Source: Gammaproteobacteria bacterium
GTDB taxonomy: Bacteria; Pseudomonadota; Gammaproteobacteria; Pseudomonadales; Pseudohongiellaceae
DNA length: 47,705 nucleotides
Assembly (NCBI GenBank): GCA_030831125.1
Contig: JAURLQ010000016.1
Coordinates: 1 to 47,705, forward strand
Direction of reading: 5' to 3'
Of this stretch, positions 40,883-47,705 are shown in pieces. The notes under the pieces were generated by a model. The model was not told the DNA's origin, did not search any database, and worked only from the letters and a program-made list of their open reading frames with translations. Position numbers and translations under genes: made by a program. Position 1 is the first letter of the stretch; every line of letters starts with the position of its first letter.

Positions 40883-42367
40883 TCAGCCAAGTGCCTTTTT
40901 GAGCGCTTTGCACACGGTTTTCAGCACTTCCACCCTGCCAAATTTCTTGTCGTTGCTGTTGACCAGATGCCAGGGAGCAAACTCGGTGCTCGTGCGTGCC
41001 ACCATGTCATTGATAGCCAGCTTGTAGTCATTCCACTTGTCACGGTTTCGCCAGTCTTCTTCGGTGATCTTGTGCATCTTCCAGGGTGTTTTCTCTCTTT
41101 CCCTGAACCGCGCAAGCTGCTCTTCCGGGCTCAGATGCAGCCAGAATTTGATGACAATGGTGCCACTTTCAGTCAATTGCTGTTCAAACAGGTTGATCTC
41201 ATTGTAAGCCCGCTGCCAGTCTTCATCCGGTGCAAACCCTTCTACCCTTTCGACCAGCACCCTGCCATACCAGGAACGGTCATAGATGGAGATATAGCCT
41301 GCAAGCGGGATGTGGCGCCAGAAACGCCATAGATAGTGATGCGCCGCCTCTTCATCTGTCGGTGCGGCTATGGAAATGACCTGATAAAGCCGGGCATCGA
41401 TAGCCTGGGTAAGGCGACGAATGGTACTGCCCTTGCCTGCAGCATCCCAGCCTTCGAATACCAGTACCACCGAGCGTTTTTCATTGCGGGCCTGCCATGT
41501 CAACTCCTGCAGTTTTCCCTGCCATTTCTTGAGCTGGTTACGGTATGCATCACCTTCCAGTTTGCCACTGACATCCACGGCATCAAGTATGGTTTTTGCT
41601 ACAGGTTCAGCAGGAGCCTTTTTGGCTACTTTGGTCTTTTTCTTTTTGACAGGCACAGAGACCAGGGCATGGCTGAGACTGTCATGGAGAATCTGGCCTG
41701 CTGTCAGATCACGATAGAAGACATCGGAAGATTCGATGATGTGCCATGGAGAGTTACCAACGTCTGTGTTACGAATTGCTGTCTGCGACACCTTCTTGAA
41801 TTTCTCGAACTGCTTTTCAAATTCTGCTGTATAGGGTGAACGTTTCAGCTTACCCTTGTGTTTCTTTTTGGCATCTTCCTTGAGCTGCTTCTGCACTTTT
41901 TCTCTTGCGAGATGGAACCACAGCTTTATCAGTATGACGCCGTCATCGGTCAGCATGCGCTCCAACTGCACAATTTCCTGCAGCTGCCGTTCATACTCGG
42001 CCTCATCAATGTTTCCGAAGGCCCTGTCGATAATGGGGCGTGTATACCAGGAACCGAACATGATGCCGATGTTTCCTTTCGCCGGCATTGCCCTCCAGAA
42101 ACGCCAGTACCGTGGCCTCATCGCCTGCTCGTCAGTCTCATCCCAGAAAGCTGTGGTTTTTATGCCACGGGAATCCAGCCATTCATTGAAACGGTTGACC
42201 ACTTCACCCTTGCCGACACCTTCTACGCCCGACACGATGATGATGGCAGCCTTGCCTGATTCGAGCAGTTCGCGTTGCACCTGCAGCAACCGTGTATGCA
42301 GGTCCGGAGCCTTTTCCTCAAATTCCTTTTTGGTCAGTTTCAATCCCAGTTCAGCCACTTCAAACAT
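40883..42367 (-). CDS. pap: Polyphosphate:AMP phosphotransferase (two-domain PPK2)
   Basis: 494 residues with two PPK2 domains in tandem. Domain 1 (~10-240) has a modified P-loop GVEGVGKGEV, W..ETDEQAMRPRYWRFWRA and FGSWYTRPII. Domain 2 (~285-494) has the standard P-loop GWDAAGKGST, RRLTQAIDAR, HYLWRFWRHIP and YDRSWYGRVLVERVEGF. A Lys-rich linker (VKKKKTKVAKKAP) joins them. The double-domain form transfers phosphate from polyP to AMP to give ADP. AAGGAG precedes the ATG. Downstream of ald by 52 bases, so possibly co-transcribed. Confidence 0.88.
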   Translation of the reverse strand: MFEVAELGLKLTKKEFEEKAPDLHTRLLQVQRELLESGKAAIIIVSGVEGVGKGEVVNRFNEWLDSRGIKTTAFWDETDEQAMRPRYWRFWRAMPAKGNIGIMFGSWYTRPIIDRAFGNIDEAEYERQLQEIVQLERMLTDDGVILIKLWFHLAREKVQKQLKEDAKKKHKGKLKRSPYTAEFEKQFEKFKKVSQTAIRNTDVGNSPWHIIESSDVFYRDLTAGQILHDSLSHALVSVPVKKKKTKVAKKAPAEPVAKTILDAVDVSGKLEGDAYRNQLKKWQGKLQELTWQARNEKRSVVLVFEGWDAAGKGSTIRRLTQAIDARLYQVISIAAPTDEEAAHHYLWRFWRHIPLAGYISIYDRSWYGRVLVERVEGFAPDEDWQRAYNEINLFEQQLTESGTIVIKFWLHLSPEEQLARFREREKTPWKMHKITEEDWRNRDKWNDYKLAINDMVARTSTEFAPWHLVNSNDKKFGRVEVLKTVCKALKKALG

Positions 42368-42419
42368 ATTGCGCTCCTTTAAAGGGAGTTATCGGCAGTG
42401 CACTGCCTTGACGTGTAAT

Positions 42420-43535
42420 TCATTGCAAAAATTTTTCCGGTGGACTGTATTGTTCACCATGGGCAAGTGCCACAGCCTCGCAACATACATGCCCGGCATG
42501 GATATTCAGCCCCTGTCTGAAACCTTCGTCTGTCAGTAATGCTTTTTTCCAGCCTGTGTCTGCAATACGAAGCACATAGGGCAAGGTGGCGTTATTCAGA
42601 CCGAAAGTGGAAGTACGGGGCACTACGCCGGGCATATTGGCAACGCAGTAATGCACAACGCCATCGACCACAAACGTCGGATCTGAATGCGTTGTCGGTC
42701 TTGAGGTTTCGAAACAGCCTCCCTGATCAATAGCCACATCCACTACTACTGCACCTTGTTTCATTCGCCGGATAATGTCAGCAGTCAAGAGTTTGGGTGC
42801 TGCTGCACCACGCACCAGCACAGCGCCAATAACGAGATCAGCTTCGAGTGCATATTTTTCAATGCTGGCCTTGTTGGCAAAGACACAATTGACCCTCCCA
42901 CCGTAACTGATGTCCAGTTCACGCAGCCGGGGGATAGAATTATCCAGAATTGTTACATGGGCACCCATACCCTTGGCGATATAGGCGGCGTTGTCACCCA
43001 CAATGCCTCCACCAATAACCAGTACATGCGCTGAATCGACACCAGGCACTCCACCCAGCAGGATGCCGGCACCACCGTTGTCCTTTTCCAGACAGGATGC
43101 CCCGGCCTGAACAGCCAGACGCCCGGCAACTTCACTCATTGGCGCCAGAAGGGGCAAACTGCCATCTTTTGTTGACACAGTTTCATAGGCAATGGCCGTG
43201 ACACCACTTTGCAGCAATCCAGCAGTCTGCTCCCGGTCAGGTGCCAGATGCAGATAGGTGAACAATACCTGTCCTTTGCGGAGCATGGCTATTTCTGCCG
43301 GTTGTGGCTCCTTGACCTTGACGATAAGCTCTGAACGGGAAAAAATTTCTTCAGCGCTGCCAGCTACCTGTGCACCAGCAGCTATGTACTGCTCATCTGT
43401 CAGCCCGATACTGGCGCCGAGACCAGCCTGTATCAGTACCTGATGTCCGTGGTGCACCAGTTCCTGGACACTGGAAGGCACCGTGCCTGCACGATACTCG
43501 TTATCCTTGATTTCCCTGGGTACACCTATCAGCAC
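42420..43535 (-). CDS. ald: Alanine dehydrogenase
   Basis: 371 residues, full family length. [19 protein letters not shown] holds the substrate Arg (15), LIVKVKEPQ the substrate Lys (74), HLAPD the catalytic His region (96), [21 protein letters not shown] the NAD loop, and [16 protein letters not shown] the catalytic Asp (269). Interconverts alanine and pyruvate with NAD. Start GTG with GGAGAG spaced seven bases. Genes for pap follow. Confidence 0.92.
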   Translation of the reverse strand: MLIGVPREIKDNEYRAGTVPSSVQELVHHGHQVLIQAGLGASIGLTDEQYIAAGAQVAGSAEEIFSRSELIVKVKEPQPAEIAMLRKGQVLFTYLHLAPDREQTAGLLQSGVTAIAYETVSTKDGSLPLLAPMSEVAGRLAVQAGASCLEKDNGGAGILLGGVPGVDSAHVLVIGGGIVGDNAAYIAKGMGAHVTILDNSIPRLRELDISYGGRVNCVFANKASIEKYALEADLVIGAVLVRGAAAPKLLTADIIRRMKQGAVVVDVAIDQGGCFETSRPTTHSDPTFVVDGVVHYCVANMPGVVPRTSTFGLNNATLPYVLRIADTGWKKALLTDEGFRQGLNIHAGHVCCEAVALAHGEQYSPPEKFLQ

Positions 43536-43604
43536 TGCCTGCTCTCCTCTTCAGGGCAAGCCTGTTACGTTTATCAAGTATCAGGCTGACCGGTCACTGC
43601 CGAC

Positions 43605-44633
43605 TTATTCTGTGTCAAATTCAAGCCATGCAATGCGATTATTCAGGGGATCTGTAAACCATAACCTGTCTATCAAACGGTCGGGAGGCTGACGGTCACT
43701 ACCTGCAGTAAGGCCAACCGTGCGGGCAGCCCCCGGGGCAACCGGAAATTCCGTAATGGTGCCATCGCCTGTTACTCGACCCAGTGTTGCATCTTTTGTG
43801 TACCAGATATTCCGGTCCGGACCCACCGCTATATTGATAGGGGAATTGCCGCCGGGTGGCATGGCATATTCGGTAACCTGGCCATCCATGGTGATGCGCC
43901 CCACCCTGTTGCCATCCGGTTGCAGCCCGTCCATGGTGCCACTGAGTTCCACGAACCACATGGCTCCATCAGCACCTGCCGTAATGTCGCCCGGTCCCGC
44001 ATTGGGTCTGGGCAGATCGAATTCTGTTATTTCACCCGCTGGAGTGATGCGCCCTATCCTGCTGCTCCTGAACTCAGAAAACCAGATATTGCCATCAGGC
44101 CCGGCCGACAGGGCACGGGGCCCGCTATCGGCGGTTGGTATCTCGAACTCGGTAATGTCACCGGCAGGAGTAATACGACCAATACGATTGCCGGTAAATT
44201 CGCCAAACCAGATATTTCCGTCGCTGCCCAGCGCTATTGCGCGTGGCTGACTGTCAGGGGTTGGAATATCAAATTCGGCAATCTCGCCATTTGGCGTGAT
44301 TCTGCCCATGCGATTACCGGTATGTTCGGAAAACCACATGTTGCCATCCGCTCCGAGCGCAATGATGCGGGGTGAACTGTTTTCGTTCGGCAAGGGATAA
44401 TGGCGGAAATTGCTGCCATCAGCCTCTACACGGCCGATCGCATTGCCAGTGCCCAGCGTAAACCAGACATCCCCGTCTGGCGCTATGGCAAGCGTTGTGG
44501 GGCCGGCATTTTCCAAAGGCAATACAATTTCATGTACTTCGCCATTGGCCTGCATACCGGATTCAGCAGCAAAGCAGTTGATTGTTGTGGCTATTGCCAA
44601 CATGGCAAGCCGGCTTTTTCCTGTTGAGCGCAT
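43605..44633 (-). CDS. Exported Vgb-like beta-propeller (streptogramin-lyase fold)
   Basis: 342 residues with a signal peptide (LAMLAIATTINCFAAES). Seven similar blades of ~42 residues follow the pattern G.DGN.WFSE.TGNRIGRITP.GEITEF.IP, strongest in blades 2-5, where the DNA itself is repetitive (about 43990-44350). The fold is that of virginiamycin B lyase, but many such proteins are not lyases; the lyase's catalytic His is not obvious in the last blades, where loops (TMDGLQPDGN) vary. GGGGGAG precedes the ATG. Confidence 0.78.
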   Translation of the reverse strand: MRSTGKSRLAMLAIATTINCFAAESGMQANGEVHEIVLPLENAGPTTLAIAPDGDVWFTLGTGNAIGRVEADGSNFRHYPLPNENSSPRIIALGADGNMWFSEHTGNRMGRITPNGEIAEFDIPTPDSQPRAIALGSDGNIWFGEFTGNRIGRITPAGDITEFEIPTADSGPRALSAGPDGNIWFSEFRSSRIGRITPAGEITEFDLPRPNAGPGDITAGADGAMWFVELSGTMDGLQPDGNRVGRITMDGQVTEYAMPPGGNSPINIAVGPDRNIWYTKDATLGRVTGDGTITEFPVAPGAARTVGLTAGSDRQPPDRLIDRLWFTDPLNNRIAWLEFDTE

Positions 44634-44701
44634 CGCTCCCCCTGTTTCTTGAAATTGGACAGTGCCCCTTTTTACAGGAAGCCAACAGCGGAGCCAAGAA
44701 G

Positions 44702-46321
44702 CTACCGTGAGTCGAACGCGGAAAGCAGCAGAATATCCTGGTCAGGCAGCATCTTTTGTCTGTACATCCGGTGTTCATGGACAAGTGCCGACCAGGTACT
44801 GCGCTGCCATGGTTCATTCATTTTTTTGTAGTCATTCCAGGGCGACATTACAAACAATCTGGCCCTTGAACAAATGCACTGTTCAATGAAACTGCCGTAT
44901 TCACGGGCAGTTGTGTCAACGTGAAAACTGAAGCGGGAAAGGGGTGACTGCATGGCCAGCTCCGGCTTGTTGGTGGCAATGAAGATCTGATCCGGTTCGA
45001 AATGATGTTTTTCTGCAAGCCTGAGCAACCATTCATGCACCTGCACCTCGGAAAACCCTGCATGATCAGCAAGGGATTTGCCATCCATGATATCCGGATA
45101 TCGCAGATGCACTGCCATGAAGTTTTCCAGGCCTCTGCTTTGCAGGTAGCTGTCAGCCAAGGCATGGATAGCGGGTGAAAAATCAAGGTGCTCACATATT
45201 TCCCGGAACCAGGGCACAAAAGCATGATTCAGTGGCGCATTAAGCACACCATTGAAAGGACTGGTGTTGAAACGGACAGAATTGAAAGCATGTTTGATAC
45301 ACAACACCCTGTCACCAATGCCCTTGAGCGCAGCCAGGTCATCAGGTGCACGAAAGACACGTTTTTCCAGCAGGATGTTATCCATATCAAGATCAAGGAA
45401 TTCTTCCAGTCGCAGCTTGTCCTTGTAAGCTCCATGCATCAGGTAGCACTTGCCCAGAGACTTGACCAGTTCAAGATCCGGCAAACAGGCATTTTCACCG
45501 TCAATGCGGAAAATTTCATTGAAATTCCAATAGATCCTGTTGCCTTCAGTGTAGTGCTGATTGATTGGCGGCAGCATCAGCTTGCGACCAAGCACGCCGG
45601 CAATCGCATAGGCTTCCTTCACAGAAACGATCTGGTTGCCTGGCCCACTGTTGGGTGGAATGCAGAACAAATACCCTGTGTCATCATTACCGGCACTTTG
45701 AGTACTCAAGGCAGGCTGTTCGGCAGGAGGCAAGACAGGGGTATAGCTGTGAAGCGAGCCACTTTTTGCCAACTTGATGTAGCCACCTTCCTCATCAAAC
45801 AGGAAGCTGATAAGCACCTTTCTGTCACCACTGGTTACCGGACTGACACCATGCAGCAGTGAAGAATTGAAAATGATTGCTTCACCATAATCGAAACGGA
45901 ATTTTTCTCCCAGATCGACCAGGGTGAACTCTCCGCCTTCGTATTCATCCTTTGAAGACAGACAGATCACCATACTCAGTTTTCGATACTCCATGCCACC
46001 CTGAGTATCCGTGTGCGGATTATAGTAACCCTGATCAGATTCACTATAGTGGCCGATTTTGTATCGCTCGCGATAACGGATGGAAACACCGAATTCCTTT
46101 TCAAGGATCGGCTTGAGTTTACCGAACACAAGGGCATCCAGTGGTGCGCACTCATCACGCCCCATGAACAGGTCGCGGCGCCTCTTTTTCACTGCGTTTA
46201 CATTCTCTCCGACCTTGCTTTCTGTAAAACGCGCCTCCTGTTCCAGAAATGATCCGGGGAAATTGTCTCCCGGCTGAAACAGATTGCGGATCAGGATGAA
46301 GGGTCTTGGAGAAGCAGACAT
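44702..46321 (-). CDS. Fusion of a 2-oxoglutarate/Fe(II) prolyl-hydroxylase-like domain and an O-fucosyltransferase-like domain
   Basis: 539 residues, no signal peptide. Residues ~1-180 form a P4Hc-type double-stranded beta helix with iron ligands His103, Asp105 (YYNPHTDTQGG) and His157 (LLHGVSPVTSGDRK), with Arg167/Lys168 for 2-oxoglutarate. After a Pro-rich linker, residues ~213-535 resemble GDP-fucose protein O-fucosyltransferases (PF10250-like): GPGNQIVSVKEAYAIAGVLG, NRIYWNFNEIF, the nucleotide-site motif MAVHLRYPD (His405, Arg407) and IFIATNKPE, then a late SFIEQCICSRARLFVMSPWN. The design suggests hydroxylation and glycosylation of one target. Intact; ends 15 bases before the transglycosylase stop side. 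Confidence 0.72.
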   Translation of the reverse strand: MSASPRPFILIRNLFQPGDNFPGSFLEQEARFTESKVGENVNAVKKRRRDLFMGRDECAPLDALVFGKLKPILEKEFGVSIRYRERYKIGHYSESDQGYYNPHTDTQGGMEYRKLSMVICLSSKDEYEGGEFTLVDLGEKFRFDYGEAIIFNSSLLHGVSPVTSGDRKVLISFLFDEEGGYIKLAKSGSLHSYTPVLPPAEQPALSTQSAGNDDTGYLFCIPPNSGPGNQIVSVKEAYAIAGVLGRKLMLPPINQHYTEGNRIYWNFNEIFRIDGENACLPDLELVKSLGKCYLMHGAYKDKLRLEEFLDLDMDNILLEKRVFRAPDDLAALKGIGDRVLCIKHAFNSVRFNTSPFNGVLNAPLNHAFVPWFREICEHLDFSPAIHALADSYLQSRGLENFMAVHLRYPDIMDGKSLADHAGFSEVQVHEWLLRLAEKHHFEPDQIFIATNKPELAMQSPLSRFSFHVDTTAREYGSFIEQCICSRARLFVMSPWNDYKKMNEPWQRSTWSALVHEHRMYRQKMLPDQDILLLSAFDSR

Positions 46322-46336
46322 TCCAGTGGCAGCCTG

Positions 46337-47368
46337 TTACTGCTCTACATTGAACTGGTCGGAAAGCAGTCCTATGGAAAGAGCATATTTGAAAGCCGGG
46401 TTATAACGCATGATGGAACAGAAATTGCGATAAACCAGATAGGCTTCATCATCCCCCTTGTCTGCCATTACCAGTGCAGCAGCAATGGATCTGGCAGGCA
46501 AATCCGCACCATCCAACTGTCGGACTCCCAGTGCCTGCCAGGCCTGCAGATCACGCCACGCCCCCAGACTGTTATAGCTGCGACAGTAGCGGTCAGGTGT
46601 CAATCCATCGCCTTGCGATGCTGCCAGCACGGTTTCACCTCCGGGTGGCAGCTTGACCCTGCGCCCCCAGGTCTGGCTCTTGTCCCAGCCGAAAGACTTC
46701 AGATAGTTGGCTATGGAGGCAAATACATCTGCCTCTGAATTCCAGATATCGGCATTGCCATCGCCATCATGGTCCACCGCATAGCGCCTGTAGTTATCCG
46801 GCATGAACTGCACCTGCCCCATGGCACCTGCCCATGAACTTTTCATGTTTTCATAACCGGGAAATCCGCTGTCCAGCAACTTTATCGCTTCCAGGAACTG
46901 GGCCCGGAACATTGCACCACGCCGATTATCATAGGCAAGGGTTGCCAGCACATTGAAAATGGATTCGGTTATCGGGTAAGTACCGAAATTGGATTCCATA
47001 CCCCAGATTGCAACAATGAATCTGGCCTGCACTCCGTATGCCTGCTCCACCTCTGCAAGCAGGTCGCCATGATCCCCGATACGGGTCAACCCGTTGGTAA
47101 TTTTCCACTCACTGACACGCGCCTTCAGATAGTCTTCGTAGCTCTGGACCACTTCGGGCTGGGAACGGTCTGTTTCAATAATGCGCTGCAGCGGCGGTGT
47201 AATCCCGGAAAAGGCCAGTGCAACTGTTTCCTCACTGATACCTTGTGCAAGTACTTCCTCCCTGAGTGACTGCAACCATTCCTCAAAAGGTGGCTGATCC
47301 TGCGCACACGCTAATGACCCGGATATGAGCAGCAACCCTGCTGAGAGGAAGTTGATCAGTTTTCCCAT
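46337..47368 (-). CDS. Lytic murein transglycosylase (MltB family)
   Basis: 343 residues with a signal peptide (FLSAGLLLISGSLACAQ; the Cys may be a lipid site). The SLT_2 domain shows the catalytic Glu in VAIWGMESNFGTYP, then GAMFRAQFLEAIKLL, SSWAGAMGQVQFMPDNYRRY and DHDGDGNADIWNSEADVFAS, the last similar to a calcium-binding loop. It cleaves peptidoglycan to 1,6-anhydromuropeptides. There is no C-terminal peptidoglycan-binding domain. GGAAAC precedes the ATG by eight bases; the upstream 170 bases hold its promoter region with no gene. Confidence 0.88.
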   Translation of the reverse strand: MGKLINFLSAGLLLISGSLACAQDQPPFEEWLQSLREEVLAQGISEETVALAFSGITPPLQRIIETDRSQPEVVQSYEDYLKARVSEWKITNGLTRIGDHGDLLAEVEQAYGVQARFIVAIWGMESNFGTYPITESIFNVLATLAYDNRRGAMFRAQFLEAIKLLDSGFPGYENMKSSWAGAMGQVQFMPDNYRRYAVDHDGDGNADIWNSEADVFASIANYLKSFGWDKSQTWGRRVKLPPGGETVLAASQGDGLTPDRYCRSYNSLGAWRDLQAWQALGVRQLDGADLPARSIAAALVMADKGDDEAYLVYRNFCSIMRYNPAFKYALSIGLLSDQFNVEQ

Positions 47369-47539
47369 CGTAGTGTTTCCATTCAGGCATATGTTGATAA
47401 TGCAGTTTAACTGCTACATCACATGATTGCCCACTTTCAGACATCACAAATGCGGGCAAAATGCTGAATTCAACTGAAAATACCTGGCAGGACTCCCGGA
47501 ACAGAATCCGGGTGCCGGGTATCAGCGAACATCCGGACA

Positions 47540-47705
47540 TCAAACTACAGTTGCAGCATGGGAAATACGGCGTTCATGCCAGGTGAAATCCACAGCACTG
47601 ATACTGACCGCAGATTTGTCAAAGGCCTCCCACAAATCACTGTAGCTTGTCTTGCTGACGGGATGTTTCTGTTTACCCGCTACCTGTGCAAGCGGACAAA
47701 GCACA
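47540..47705 (-). CDS. Unrecognised protein, C-terminal end only
   Basis: On the minus strand a frame is open from the window edge for 54 codons to TGA at 47540-47542. It reads with ordinary protein character (VAGKQKHPVSKTSYSDLWEA, then FDKSAVSISAVDFTWHERRI and a short SHAATVV end). No family is recognised from this fragment. It is upstream of and co-directional with the transglycosylase gene. Confidence 0.45.
   Translation of the reverse strand, partial: VLCPLAQVAGKQKHPVSKTSYSDLWEAFDKSAVSISAVDFTWHERRISHAATVV

Noticed and set aside
43990-44350. Tandem DNA similarity considered as a CRISPR or minisatellite
   Set aside because: The repeats are in frame and encode the propeller blades of the Vgb-like protein.
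1-47705. tRNA, rRNA, transposase, phage or CRISPR features
   Set aside because: None recognised on either strand by eye; a covariance search was not possible here.

Overview
The window reads as chromosomal DNA of a Gram-negative gammaproteobacterium. It has a complete Mla outer-membrane lipid transport set, type II secretion remnants, a two-domain polyphosphate:AMP phosphotransferase, alanine dehydrogenase, CinA, an MltB-like transglycosylase and many Tat/Sec-exported redox proteins. The mix of GMC and gluconate-dehydrogenase-like enzymes, DUF6152, and DUF1592/DUF1552 haem proteins next to ankyrin repeats is what I know from marine oligotrophic gammaproteobacteria. That placement is an inference; there is no rRNA or tRNA to test it. 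I saw no phage, transposase or CRISPR array.

Left end (1-2276): the 3' end of an esterase-like gene, then a decayed accessory stretch read on the minus strand. A transglutaminase-fold gene sits in what looks like an integron gene cassette, with a 74-bp attC at its 3' end and an attI-like recombination core at its 5' end, but no integrase. Beyond the attC lie a toxin-antitoxin module collapsed by a deletion (antitoxin N-terminus joined to toxin C-terminus) and a small two-helix membrane protein gene broken by a one-base frameshift.

2277-8504 (minus): FMN-dependent 2-hydroxyacid dehydrogenase with its own terminator, a sugar-isomerase-like TIM barrel, then a coupled DUF6152 / gluconate-dehydrogenase-subunit-3 / GMC oxidoreductase operon; a GNAT acetyltransferase lies upstream. 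8594-13861 (plus): a strong sigma70-type promoter precedes an exported ankyrin protein, a DUF1592 di-haem protein and a Tat-exported DUF1552 protein. 13963-15262 (minus): broken gspC and gspD remnants of type II secretion.

15363-24316: a partner-switching trio (GAF-SpoIIE phosphatase, RsbW-like kinase, STAS protein) runs directly into mlaF-mlaE-mlaD; after a palindromic intergenic repeat comes mlaA, and mlaC follows some 3 kb later on its own promoter. This is the most interesting region: the STAS protein is placed where MlaB belongs yet keeps a phosphorylatable serine, suggesting phospho-control of lipid transport. A second SpoIIE phosphatase with an extracytoplasmic sensor (26712-28679) probably starts at a rare ATT codon overlapping the cinA stop.

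28933-34214: a seven-gene metal or metal-chelate import operon (small exported protein, DUF4198, DUF6162, binding protein, ATPase, permease, second binding protein) whose order matches the pyoverdine-iron system fpvHJK-CDEF as I remember it; a PepSY membrane protein (20531-21457) could supply the reductase. The rest is mixed housekeeping and accessory genes: pseudouridine synthase, lipoprotein cytochrome c, small membrane proteins, a divergent response regulator/histidine kinase pair, pirin, Pap, Ald, a beta-propeller, and an unusual fusion of a 2-oxoglutarate/Fe(II) hydroxylase with an O-fucosyltransferase-like domain (44702-46321).
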